A DNA stretch of 64,000 bases from Pseudoduganella armeniaca (GTDB lineage Bacteria; Pseudomonadota; Gammaproteobacteria; Burkholderiales; Burkholderiaceae_D), in the NCBI RefSeq assembly GCF_003028855.1, contig NZ_CP028324.1, positions 5,084,001 through 5,148,000 on the forward strand, given 5' to 3'. Shown one piece after another: positions 29,245 to 37,659 of the stretch; within the stretch, counting starts at the first letter, position 1; each line of letters opens with the position of its first letter. The notes below the pieces were generated by a model. The model worked only from the letters and a program-made list of their open reading frames with translations. It ran no database searches and had not been told where the DNA came from. The position numbers and the translations under genes are program-made.

Positions 29245-31143
29245 ATGCCCCTGTCTTTTGCCCCGCGCGCAGTGATCCTGCCGCTGCTGCTGGCCAGCGC
29301 TTTCTGCGCCAAGGCCGACCCGCTGCCTCCTTCGCTGGACCAGCCCTACCCGGGCACCATCCGGATGAAGATCGACGCCTCCGACACGGCCCGCAGCATC
29401 TTCCGCATTCATGAAACCATTCCCGTCAAACCGGGCAAGCTGACGCTGCTGTATCCGCAGTGGGTAACGGCCCAGCACGGCCCGACGGGGGCGCTGCACC
29501 AGCTGGCCGGCCTGAAGGTATCGGCCAACGGCAAGCCGGTGGCATGGAAGCGCGACCCGCTCAACGTGTATGCCTTCCAGGTCGACGTGCCGAAGGACGC
29601 CCAGGCGCTGGAAGTGGAATACCAGCACTTGTCGCCCACCGAAGGCAGCCAGGGCCGTATTGCCGTGACGCCGGACATCCTGGGCATCCAGTGGCAGTCG
29701 ATGACGATGTACCCGGCCGGCTACCACACGCGTCGCATCCCCATCCAGACCACGCTGACCCTGCCTGCCGGCTGGCAGTACGGCACGGCGCTGGAAACGG
29801 CGCAACGCAGCGGCGACGAGATCCAGTTCAAGACGACCGACCTGGAAACCTTCATCGATTCGCCGCTGTTCGCGGGCCGCCACTTCAAACGGTTCGACCT
29901 CGACCCTGGCGCGAAAGTTCCGGTCCGCCTGAACATCGTGGCGGACACCGCCGAGGCGCTGGAAGCCAAGCCGGAACAGATCGAGCTGCACCGCGCGCTG
30001 GTGAAGCAGGCCTATAAGCTGTTCGACTCGCAGCATTACACGCACTACGATTTCCTGTTCGCATTGTCGGAAGAGTTCGGCGGCGTGGGCCGCGAGCACC
30101 ACCAGTCCAGCGAAAACGGCGTCAAGAGCAATTACTTCACCGAGTGGAGCAAGACCGAGGCCGTGCGCACCCTGCTGCCGCACGAGTTCACGCACTCCTG
30201 GAACGGCAAGTTCCGCCGGCCCAAGGGCCAGGACGTGCCCAACTTCAACACGCCGCTGGAAAACAGCCTGCTGTGGGTGTACGAGGGCCAGACGCAGTAC
30301 TGGGGCCAGGTGCTGGCGGCCCGCTCCGGCCTCGTCAAGGCGTCCAGCGTGCGCGACATCATCGCCGCCACCGCCGCCACCTACGCCAACGTGCAGGGTC
30401 GCACGTGGCGGCCGGTCGTCGACACCACCAACGACCCCATCATCAGCCAGCGGCGCCCGCAGGTCTGGCCGAACTGGCAGCGCAGCGAGGACTACTACGC
30501 CGAAGGCGCACTGATCTGGCTGGACGTGGACACGAAGATCCGCGAACTGTCCGGCGACAAGCGCTCGCTGGACGACTTCGCGCGCGGCTTCTTCGGCGTC
30601 GACAACGGCGTCAACGTGGCCAAGCACTACACGTTCGACGACGTCGTCAAGGCCCTGAACGCCGTGCAGCCGTTCGACTGGGGGCCGTTCCTGAAGAAGA
30701 AGGTCGAGGAAACGGGCCCGGCGCCGCTGGACGGCCTGGCGCGCGCCGGCTGGAAGCTGGTCTACACGGATACCCAGACGGAATTCCTCAAGGGTGTCGA
30801 GGAACAAAGCAAGGCAGCCAGTTTCCAGTTCTCGCTGGGCTTCTCCGTGACCAGCGAAGGCAAGATCACGGGCATCGTCTGGGACAGCCTGGGCTTCCAG
30901 GCCGGCCTGACCGGCAACACGACGCTGCTGGCCGTCAACGGCCGCGCCTACAAGGCCGACGTGCTGCGCGCGGCTGTCACTGCGGCCGCGAAGGACAAGA
31001 AACCGATCGACCTGCTGGTCAAGCGCGGCAACGACTACCGCACCATCGCGCTGCCGTATTACGACGGCCTGAAGTATCCGCGCCTGGAGCGCATCGAGGG
31101 TACCCGGGACCGGCTGGAAGCGATCCTGCAAGCGGTCAAGTAA
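29245..31143 (+). CDS. M61-family (glycyl aminopeptidase-like) metallopeptidase with PDZ domain
   Basis: 632 residues. A signal peptide ends near residue 24 (SAFCAKA), so the protein is probably periplasmic. The gluzincin site is HEFTHSWNGK with His313, Glu314 and His317; Glu347 in VYEGQTQYWG is the likely third zinc ligand. The N-terminal M61 beta domain includes IQWQSMTMYPAGY. A C-terminal PDZ domain covers about 525-600 (GFSVTSEGKITGIVWDSLGF). Family enzymes remove N-terminal Gly or Ala. Followed by a clear terminator. Confidence 0.9.
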   Translation: MPLSFAPRAVILPLLLASAFCAKADPLPPSLDQPYPGTIRMKIDASDTARSIFRIHETIPVKPGKLTLLYPQWVTAQHGPTGALHQLAGLKVSANGKPVAWKRDPLNVYAFQVDVPKDAQALEVEYQHLSPTEGSQGRIAVTPDILGIQWQSMTMYPAGYHTRRIPIQTTLTLPAGWQYGTALETAQRSGDEIQFKTTDLETFIDSPLFAGRHFKRFDLDPGAKVPVRLNIVADTAEALEAKPEQIELHRALVKQAYKLFDSQHYTHYDFLFALSEEFGGVGREHHQSSENGVKSNYFTEWSKTEAVRTLLPHEFTHSWNGKFRRPKGQDVPNFNTPLENSLLWVYEGQTQYWGQVLAARSGLVKASSVRDIIAATAATYANVQGRTWRPVVDTTNDPIISQRRPQVWPNWQRSEDYYAEGALIWLDVDTKIRELSGDKRSLDDFARGFFGVDNGVNVAKHYTFDDVVKALNAVQPFDWGPFLKKKVEETGPAPLDGLARAGWKLVYTDTQTEFLKGVEEQSKAASFQFSLGFSVTSEGKITGIVWDSLGFQAGLTGNTTLLAVNGRAYKADVLRAAVTAAAKDKKPIDLLVKRGNDYRTIALPYYDGLKYPRLERIEGTRDRLEAILQAVK

Positions 31144-31166
31144 GGTCGCCCTTCACGGCTTGAAGG

Positions 31167-31203
31167 ACGGGCGCACCTTGCCGCTGGCACGTGCGCCCGT
31201 TTT
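31167..31203 (+). terminator. Rho-independent terminator after the M61 peptidase
   Basis: Stem ACGGGCGCAC/GTGCGCCCGT with a 14-base loop, followed by TTT (TTTT counting the last stem base). Confidence 0.6.
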
Positions 31204-31248
31204 ACGTTCTCTTCGGTACAGTTTCGGCACATCCCCTTGGAGGAACCG

Positions 31249-31874
31249 ATGATCACGCTGCACACCTGGACCACGCCCAATGGCCGCAAGCCCATCATCC
31301 TGCTGGAAGAGCTGGGCGTACCCTACAACGTCGTGCCGGTCGACCTTGGCAAGCGCCAGCAGTTCGAGCCAGCCTTCCTGGCCATTTCCCCCAACAACAA
31401 GATTCCCGCGCTGGTCGACGACGACGCGGCAGGCGGCCCGCTGACGATGTTCGAAAGCGGCGCCATCCTGACCTACCTGGCGGAGAAACATGGCCAGCTG
31501 CTGCCGGCGGCCGGCTTGGCCCGCTACCGAGTGCTGACGTGGCTGCACTGGCAGATCGGCGGCGTGGGACCGATGTTCGGCCAGCTGGGCTATTTCTCGC
31601 GCCAGGACGATGCCGACGCCACCGGCCATTTTGTCGAGGAAGCCGAGCGCCTGCTGGACGTGCTGGACAAGCAGCTTGCCAATGGCGCCTACCTGGCCGG
31701 CGACGAGTATTCGATCGCCGACATCGCCCTCTACCCTGGATCATGGCCGCCACGGAGCGGCTCGGCCCGCAGCTGGGTGCGACGTTGGACAGCAAGGCCT
31801 CGCTGCAGCGCTGGCTCGGGCTGGTCGGCGAGCGCCCGGCGGTGCGCAAGGGGATGGCTTGGACACCGGGCTGA
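31249..31874 (+). pseudogene. Glutathione S-transferase family protein, frameshifted near the C-terminus
   Basis: The N-terminal thioredoxin-like domain MITLHTWTTPNGRKPIILLEELG and SPNNKIPALVDDD, with ESGAILTYLAEKHG, is a typical GST of the YfcG/Nu type. Ribosome site GGAGGA at 31239. The helical C-terminal domain is intact until YSIADIALYP. The expected continuation WIMAATERLG and WLGLVGERPAVRKGM is found in the next frame (TGG at 31737), so one base is missing at about 31735-31736. Read without correction, the protein ends in about 85 non-homologous residues. It may be a real mutation or a sequencing error. Confidence 0.82.
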
Positions 31875-31880
31875 CGTGCG

Positions 31881-32357
31881 CTACGCTGCCCGCCCTGGCG
31901 TCGCCGCGCTAAGGCCACCGGCGCACGGGCGCTCCAGGAGGTACTCCAGGTCGCGCTCGCCCGCGCGCTCCCCGCGCCGCCAGCCCTGCGCGGCATAGAA
32001 GCGGTCGGCGCGGGTGCCGGCCCCGGTTGTCAGCCGGATGCGCTCGTGGCCTTGCGCGAACAGCCAATCCGTTGCCAGCCCCAGCAAGTGCTTGGCCAGC
32101 CCCCTGCCCTCGCAACCAGGCTGGACGAACAACGCCCAGATCGAGCCGTCGCGGGCGGCGTAGCAGAACGCGGCGATCGTGCCGTCCAGTTCGGCCACCC
32201 AGCCCCGTCCGGCCCGGTCCAGGTAATCGTCGTACATCGCCAACGTCACCCGGCTCGGGTCGGACAGCACGTTTTCCGTCACCGCCAGGCGGATCGCCGA
32301 CATGGCGGAGATGTCGGCCGCCGTCGCCCGCCGGTACAGCGTCGCGGGGGCCGTCAT
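31881..32357 (-). CDS. GNAT family N-acetyltransferase
   Basis: 158 residues from MTAPATLYRRATAADISAM. GNAT domain: VAELDGTIAAFCYAARDGSIWALFVQP, then GCEGRGLAKHLLGLATDWL (acetyl-CoA loop) and IRLTTGAGTRADRFYAAQGW. Substrate unknown. Its ATG overlaps the stop of the alpha/beta hydrolase gene (ATGA), so it is the last gene of that unit, converging on the GST gene with a gap of 6 bp. Confidence 0.82.
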   Translation of the reverse strand: MTAPATLYRRATAADISAMSAIRLAVTENVLSDPSRVTLAMYDDYLDRAGRGWVAELDGTIAAFCYAARDGSIWALFVQPGCEGRGLAKHLLGLATDWLFAQGHERIRLTTGAGTRADRFYAAQGWRRGERAGERDLEYLLERPCAGGLSAATPGRAA

Positions 32358-33130
32358 GCGCTCGCCGACGTGGCTGGCAGATAGCGCGCGCTCCAGGCGG
32401 CGATCAGGTCGGCTACGTAGATGGCATCCTCGCGCCGCGTCAGCAGATGGTCGGCGCTGTCCAGGCTGATGTAGCTTTTCGGGTGTTTCGCGGCCGCGAA
32501 AATATGCAGCGCGTTGTCGATGCCAACCGTCGTGTCGCCCGGCGCATGCATCACCAGCAGGGCCTTGCGCAAGGCGGCGATCTTCGGCTGCAGCGCGTGC
32601 TGCGCCACGTCGTCGAGGAACTGCTTGCGGATACGGAACGGCCGCCCCGCCAGTTGCACCTGTGCTTCGCCGTCGGTGGCGATCGCGTCCAGCTGGCTGG
32701 CGAACAGGTGCGTGACGTGCGACGGGTCGCTGGGCGCGGCGATCGTGACGACGGCGCGGGCTTCCGGGATGCTGCCGGCAACGGCCAAGGTGGCCGCACC
32801 GCCCAGGCTGTGACCGATCAGCAGTTGCGGTGCCGCACGCGTGCTGCGCAGGTAGTCGGCGGCGGCGGCCAGGTCGGCGATATTCGAGGAAAAATTCGTG
32901 TTGGCGAAATCGCCCTCGCTGGCGCCCAGCCCAGTGAAGTCGAAGCGCAGCACGGCGATGCCATGTTGCGTCAGTGATTGGGCGATGCGGCTGGCCGCGA
33001 ACACGTCCTTGCCGCACGTGAAGCAGTGGGCGAACAGCGCGTAGGCGCGAATGGGGCCGTCTGGCGCGTCGAGGCGCGCCGCCAGCATGGTGCCGCCGGC
33101 ACCGGGAAAGTCGAGTCGTTCCGCCCGCAT
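32354..33130 (-). CDS. Alpha/beta hydrolase (the hydrolase half of hydrolase-OsmC proteins)
   Basis: 258 residues. The start MRAERLDFPGAGG is chosen over an upstream ATG because it starts the conserved region and GAGG precedes it. Serine hydrolase with nucleophile elbow GHSLGG, oxyanion segment FAHCFTCGKDV, acid in HAPGDTTVG and a C-terminal His in SADHLL. The segments match the N-terminal half of proteins fused to OsmC, but no OsmC domain is present; a GNAT gene follows instead. Lies 73 bp after imuB. Substrate unknown. Confidence 0.85.
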   Translation of the reverse strand: MRAERLDFPGAGGTMLAARLDAPDGPIRAYALFAHCFTCGKDVFAASRIAQSLTQHGIAVLRFDFTGLGASEGDFANTNFSSNIADLAAAADYLRSTRAAPQLLIGHSLGGAATLAVAGSIPEARAVVTIAAPSDPSHVTHLFASQLDAIATDGEAQVQLAGRPFRIRKQFLDDVAQHALQPKIAALRKALLVMHAPGDTTVGIDNALHIFAAAKHPKSYISLDSADHLLTRREDAIYVADLIAAWSARYLPATSASA

Positions 33131-33203
33131 CGCTTGCCTCTTCGTCGTTGAGATAGCCGTACTGTGCATGGGAATCGCGGCGGCGGCAAGGGCGGCCGCC
33201 GCG

Positions 33204-34673
33204 TCAGCCGAACAGGCCGTGCAGGTACCAGCGCGGCTCCGCATCCTCGTCGGTCCCCGTCAGCCGTTCCCGGTAGACCCAGTAGTGGGCGTTGTCCTCG
33301 CCTTGCGCGATGAAGTAGTCGCGCGTCTGCGTCTCGCCCCACCAGCCCGCCTCGATCCGTTCGGCCGAGGACACCATGCGCAGCGGCGAACAATAGAACG
33401 GCCGGTGGTCGCGCACCAGCAGCGGGATCGGCTTGGCCAGCAGCCATGCGGGCCGGGGCAGGCTGCCGGGCGGCAGCGCCGCCGTCACGTTGGCCGGCTT
33501 GTCCTGCACCGGCGCCCAGCCATTGGCATACTCGGGACGGTGGTCGGCCCGGGGTGCCGCCTGCAGCACGTTGTCGGCGCCCAGCCGGGCCACCAGCAGT
33601 TCGAACAGGCGCAGGCGGTCCGCCTTGCTGCCGCCCGGCTCGGGAAACAGCGAGTCGCTGAGCGGCGCCATCGGCTTGACCTGCGGCGCCTCCAGGCACA
33701 GGCCGATGACGGGCGCTTCCAGCACCAGCTTGGCCAGCCGCTCCTTCAATAGGCGCACCAGGTGATCGTCGCGCCAGACGGCTTCGGCCAGCAGGATGTC
33801 GATCGCCGTGGGCGGACGCGCCACCCTGCCCCGTTCGTGTTCCAGCAGCAGGCTGATGCGTTCGACGGCGAACTGGTGCGCGCACAGCCAGCCCGTCAGC
33901 TGCTGCAACAGGCGGCGCGCGCCGGCCAGCAGCAGGTCGGCGTCGTCGATGCGGTCGAACAGTTCCAGCTTGGCGTGAAAGTTGGGCGGTGCCTCGATCC
34001 AGCGGAACATCTCGGCCGTGTGGCCGCGCGCGGCGTCGAGCACGTCCAGCAGCGCGCGGCCGCAACGCCGCTGCAGCCCGGGCCGAGGCAGGCGCATCAG
34101 CTCTCCCACCGTCAGGCAGCCGATGCCCTCCAGCCACGCCAGGTAAGGCCGGGCCGGCGGCAGCAGGCTGACCGGCAGGGCCTGCAGCCGGCGCTCCATC
34201 CGCTCGATTGTTAAAGAACGTCCCGCGCCGCTGCGTGCCAGCAGCCAGGCGCCGCGCGCCGTCGGCGCCACGCCCAGCACCGCCGTGAACCCCAGCGCCT
34301 GCAGGCTTTCGCGCACCAGGGCGCACAGCTGGCGGATGCCGCCGAACAGGCGCAGGCTGGCGCCCACGTCCAGCAGCAACGTCGCCTCTTCTCCTTCCGT
34401 CACCTGCGGCGTGTAGCGCAGCAGGGCCAGCGCCACCGCGTGCAGGGCCTCGGCCTCCTGCGCGGGCGCACGTTCGTGCAGCGCGATCTCCGGCGCCAGC
34501 ATCAGCGCGCCGCCGCGGCGCATGCCAGGGCGTACGCCGGCGCGCCGCGCCAGATCCGAGACGGCCAGCACCACCTCGTGTTCCAGCACGGCCGTGCCCG
34601 TGTCAGCCGACCAGCGCGGGCTGAACACTTCGAGCGGGAGCCGGGGCAGGTGCAGGCCGATCCAGAGTCGCAT
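33204..34673 (-). CDS. imuB: ImuB, Y-family polymerase-like SOS mutagenesis protein
   Basis: 489 residues. Non-catalytic Y-family relative that bridges DnaE2 to the beta clamp. It starts MRLWIGLHLPRLPLEVFSPRW as ImuB proteins do. The catalytic Asp/Glu set of active Y polymerases is not seen, for example LLLDVGASLRLFGG in the palm region. The little-finger region and a C-terminal domain (TRDYFIAQGEDNAHYWVYRE) complete it. It overlaps imuA by 71 bp, so the two are translationally coupled. dnaE2 is not adjacent but 17 kb away behind its own LexA box. Confidence 0.92.
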   Translation of the reverse strand: MRLWIGLHLPRLPLEVFSPRWSADTGTAVLEHEVVLAVSDLARRAGVRPGMRRGGALMLAPEIALHERAPAQEAEALHAVALALLRYTPQVTEGEEATLLLDVGASLRLFGGIRQLCALVRESLQALGFTAVLGVAPTARGAWLLARSGAGRSLTIERMERRLQALPVSLLPPARPYLAWLEGIGCLTVGELMRLPRPGLQRRCGRALLDVLDAARGHTAEMFRWIEAPPNFHAKLELFDRIDDADLLLAGARRLLQQLTGWLCAHQFAVERISLLLEHERGRVARPPTAIDILLAEAVWRDDHLVRLLKERLAKLVLEAPVIGLCLEAPQVKPMAPLSDSLFPEPGGSKADRLRLFELLVARLGADNVLQAAPRADHRPEYANGWAPVQDKPANVTAALPPGSLPRPAWLLAKPIPLLVRDHRPFYCSPLRMVSSAERIEAGWWGETQTRDYFIAQGEDNAHYWVYRERLTGTDEDAEPRWYLHGLFG

Positions 34674-35385
34674 GTCGTTGCAATAAAGACGGGGTCAACG
34701 GAAGGAACAGCGGTGCCTCCCGCTGCGGCCCGCGCCGCTTGATAAAACCGATTTCCATGCCGCCCGCGGCCGACCGCAGCGACAGGCGCAACGGCGCGGG
34801 TGACGCATCCTGCGCGGCCGCCAGCGGCCGCAACAGGCAGAACAGGGTATCGCCGCTTTGCGCCGCCAGATGCAGCCGACGCAATGCTTCGCCCCGCACA
34901 TGCTGCTGCCACAGCAGCAGCGCACCGCAGCAGCCGCTGCGCAGGATCTGCTCGGCCGCCCATAGCGCGTCCGTGCTCTTGCCCGTGTTGCGGATCCAGA
35001 TCAGCTGCGACGGCGCAATGCCCAGGGCCGCCAGCGCCAGCGCCTGGGGCGCATGGGGCGGCTGCAGCAGCACGATGGAGCGCTGCGCCGCCGCCAGCGC
35101 CGCCAGCGCCGGCCGCAACAGGCGCATTTCACCTATCCCTGGCTGCGGCAACAAAAGTTCGAACAAGGTTCCCGTCGGCCAGCCGCCGCCCGGCAACTGG
35201 GCCGACAGGGCCGGATGGCCGGTGTCGACACAGCGGTCGGTCGATTGCGCCAGTTGCGATGCAAGCCATAACGAGGGATGCACGGCTTCCGGCGCAGTAA
35301 TCGCATCAGGACGCGCATCAGGGCATGCATCGATGCGGTCATCGGTACGCGCGTCTGGAAGCGGTTGCAAGCAGGCAATTGACAT
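34603..35385 (-). CDS. imuA: ImuA, SOS mutagenesis cassette RecA/SulA-like protein
   Basis: 260 residues. The RecA-like core shows LSAQLPGGGWPTGTLFELLL, LLRPALAALAAAQRSIVLLQPP and LIWIRNTGKSTDALWAAEQIL, typical of ImuA; the Walker A lysine is absent, as usual for this family. ImuA inhibits or modulates RecA and assembles the mutasome with ImuB and DnaE2. The N-terminal 35 residues are low-complexity (Asp/Ala/Arg) and may not all be translated. A LexA box sits about 15 bp before the start codon. Confidence 0.9.
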   Translation of the reverse strand: MSIACLQPLPDARTDDRIDACPDARPDAITAPEAVHPSLWLASQLAQSTDRCVDTGHPALSAQLPGGGWPTGTLFELLLPQPGIGEMRLLRPALAALAAAQRSIVLLQPPHAPQALALAALGIAPSQLIWIRNTGKSTDALWAAEQILRSGCCGALLLWQQHVRGEALRRLHLAAQSGDTLFCLLRPLAAAQDASPAPLRLSLRSAAGGMEIGFIKRRGPQREAPLFLPLTPSLLQRHATLDRPAPAPAPARSVQPALVG

Positions 35386-35399
35386 GACAAATGTTCATA

Positions 35400-35419
35400 T
35401 ACTGTATATGCATACAGTA
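35400..35419. promoter_or_regulatory. LexA box of imuA-imuB
   Basis: TACTGTATATGCATACAGTA fits CTGT-N8-ACAG and is a near-perfect palindrome. It shares the same outer bases as the dnaE2 box at 16304-16323. Confidence 0.93.
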
Positions 35420-35584
35420 CTCTCTGAACCGGGGTTTGACAAGGGTTTTCTTGTCAGAGTGTCTAAACCATTGCTTTAAAAGGCGCTCGTTAAGCCATTG
35501 AATAGAAAGGAAAAACAGCCAAATCAAAAAAGTCCGAAATGAGACAGTTGCCCAAGGGTATCGTGCGCGGGTTGGCCCGGCGGG

Positions 35585-36691
35585 TCAACGCCGCTGCTTC
35601 GCAAAGAACGCCAGCATCATCCGGCTCGAGTCCGGCCCCGCCTTGGCATTGAACGCCAGACGCGGGTCGCCGCCGCTCCAGGCATGCTCCAGCACGTCGA
35701 TATGGGCGGCACGCACCACCAGCTTGCGGCCTCGATGGTAATCGCGCACTTCGTGCCCATTGCGGCCCCCGCGCCGGCCGGCCGGCGCGATCTTGATGCG
35801 CGGCGGCGTCTCGGCCGGCAAGCCGTTCAGCAGCAGCGCCTGGCGCACCAGCTGGTCCTGGTTGACCGAGCGCACCACCGTGTCGCCCGCGCCCTGGATG
35901 ACGAGCGTCGGCATGCCGGGGAAATCGGGCCGGCGCGCCAGCACTTCCGCCACCGCCGCCTCCGCCCGCGTGCCGCCGCCGTGGCGCATCACGCCCAACG
36001 CGCCCAGCGCGCCATTGCCGGCGCCGAACACGGGACCGGAATGCAGGCCCACGGCCGCGAACAGGTCGGGGAAATTGAGCGCCAGGATGTGCGCCATGCC
36101 GGCCCCGGCCGAGATGCCGCAGGCGTAGATGCGGCGCCGGTCGATGCGGTAGCGTTCCAATACTCGTGCCAACACGGCCGCGATCGGCTGCACGTCGCCG
36201 CCGCCCTGCTGGGTGGCGCGGTCGAACCAGCGCCAGCAGCGCTGCGCGTGCACGCTGGCCGATTGCTGCGGGTACAGCACCGCGTAGCCCTGCTGTTCGG
36301 CCAGCAGGTTCATGCGCGTGCCCTCGGCAAACTCGGTGGCGCTCTGGTGGCAGCCGTGCAGCATCAGCACCAGCGGCAGGCCGTCGATTTGCGCCTGCTC
36401 CGGCACCACGTGCGGCAGGTACAGCCAGTAGCGCATCCGCCGTGGCGGCAGCCCTGGCACGGCGACCACTTCCTGGCTGGCCAGCCATTTGCCCGGCGCC
36501 ACCACCGGTGCCCGCGCACGCGGCGCGGCCGGCTTGCGTGCCACCTTGCGGACCGGTGGCGCGGTAACCGCCGGTAACGACAGCAGCCCTGCCATGACCT
36601 TGCCGGCCGCCTTCTGCTGGGTCCGTCCAAGTTTTGCCAGGCTGCGAAATAATGCCGCGCCGCCGCCTGTCCTGCCGCTTGGTCTTGCCAT
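35585..36691 (-). CDS. PHB depolymerase-like esterase
   Basis: 368 residues from MARPSGRTGGGAALFRSL; GGAG precedes this ATG. An N-terminal basic, Ala/Pro-rich region of about 75 residues is followed by an alpha/beta hydrolase of the PHB depolymerase/feruloyl esterase group. Marks are LVLMLHGCHQSATEFAEGTR (oxyanion region), ISAGAGMAH (nucleophile Ser), IQGAGDTVV (Asp) and HAWSGGD (His). Without a clear signal peptide it may be cytoplasmic and act on PHB oligomers or another ester. Substrate not settled. The AT-richer 165-base gap to imuA holds the LexA box. Confidence 0.85.
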   Translation of the reverse strand: MARPSGRTGGGAALFRSLAKLGRTQQKAAGKVMAGLLSLPAVTAPPVRKVARKPAAPRARAPVVAPGKWLASQEVVAVPGLPPRRMRYWLYLPHVVPEQAQIDGLPLVLMLHGCHQSATEFAEGTRMNLLAEQQGYAVLYPQQSASVHAQRCWRWFDRATQQGGGDVQPIAAVLARVLERYRIDRRRIYACGISAGAGMAHILALNFPDLFAAVGLHSGPVFGAGNGALGALGVMRHGGGTRAEAAVAEVLARRPDFPGMPTLVIQGAGDTVVRSVNQDQLVRQALLLNGLPAETPPRIKIAPAGRRGGRNGHEVRDYHRGRKLVVRAAHIDVLEHAWSGGDPRLAFNAKAGPDSSRMMLAFFAKQRR

Positions 36692-36823
36692 GCCGACGCT
36701 CCTGTGTGGGCTCACACTATTGACTATTGGTAAGGGCACGAAAAATCCGCTTGCGCTATTCTGGCATGCGCACCGCCGGGTTATGCGGCGGCTTTTTCAC
36801 CACTGGATTCACAGGAGACCATA

Positions 36824-37549
36824 ATGAGCTATCTCGACCGAGACCCGTTTGGCATTTACCGTGACCGCACCAACGAAGGCCCTGGCCCGCGCCTGATGGG
36901 CGCCGATACGCTGATGGGCGAGGACGTCTACAACCGCCAGGAAGAAGACCTGGGCGACATCAAGGAAATCATGATCGACATGCAGAGCGGCCAGATCGCC
37001 TACGCCGTGCTGTCCTTCGGCGGCATCCTGGGCATGGGCGACAAGCTGTTCGCCGTGCCATGGCAAGCCCTGCAACTCGACACCGTCAACAAGCGCTTCA
37101 TCCTGGACGTGTCGAAGGAACGCCTGGAAAGCGCCCCGGGCTTCGACAAGGACCGCTGGCCCGACATGGCCAGCGCCGAATTCGGCAGCCAGATCCACGG
37201 CTTCTATGGCACCCAGCAGGCGCTACCGGGCCAGATGACGTCGACCGGCAGCGTGATGGGCAGCGGCACCAGCACGATGCAGAGCGGCAGCAGCTATGGC
37301 CAGAGCGGCAGCCTGTCCGGCTCGTCCGGCAGCCTGTCCGGCAGCCTGTCCGGCAGCCAGAGCGGCAACCTGGGCAGCAGCAGCGGCCTGTCCAGCCAGA
37401 GCGGCAGCCTGGGCAGCGCCACCGGCTCGAACCTGGGCAGCAGCAGCCTGGACCTGGGCAACGAATCGGACCTGACCGACCGCAACGTCAACCAGGTGGG
37501 CGGGCTGTCGAACCAGAACAGCAGCCTCGATCCGAACAAGAAGTATTGA
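36824..37549 (+). CDS. PRC-barrel domain protein with Ser/Gly-rich repeat tail, paralogue B
   Basis: 241 residues; AGGAG lies 8 bp before the ATG. Residues 1-140 match the PRC protein at 8843 closely (GPGPRLMGADTL, LGDIKEIMIDMQSG, APGFDKDRWPDMA). The remaining 100 residues are a low-complexity Ser/Gly/Leu/Gln/Asn tail with GSLSGS-type units, ending DPNKKY. The tail should be disordered and has no membrane segment. Function unknown; the tail suggests phase separation or a surface or storage role, which is speculation. Followed by a long palindrome. Confidence 0.85.
   Translation: MSYLDRDPFGIYRDRTNEGPGPRLMGADTLMGEDVYNRQEEDLGDIKEIMIDMQSGQIAYAVLSFGGILGMGDKLFAVPWQALQLDTVNKRFILDVSKERLESAPGFDKDRWPDMASAEFGSQIHGFYGTQQALPGQMTSTGSVMGSGTSTMQSGSSYGQSGSLSGSSGSLSGSLSGSQSGNLGSSSGLSSQSGSLGSATGSNLGSSSLDLGNESDLTDRNVNQVGGLSNQNSSLDPNKKY
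37275..37445 (+). repeat. Short tandem repeats encoding the Ser/Gly-rich tail
   Basis: Imperfect 9-12-base units such as GGCAGCCTGTCC recur within the 3' end of the PRC-barrel gene. Slippage here would change tail length in frame. Confidence 0.8.
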
Positions 37550-37584
37550 TGTAACGGCCCGGCAGCTGTAAAGCATGAGACACC

Positions 37585-37637
37585 GGGGACAGGCACCTAT
37601 CTGCGGGTCTTCGACCCGCAGATAGGTGCCTGTCCCC
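37585..37637. repeat. REP-like long palindrome between the PRC-barrel gene and hrpA
   Basis: Perfect 25-base arms starting GGGGACAGGCACC and ending CTGCGGGTC, loop TTC. It lies at a 3'-3' junction. Confidence 0.93.
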
Positions 37638-37659
37638 ATGGGTCTTGGCTGAGCCGCCT

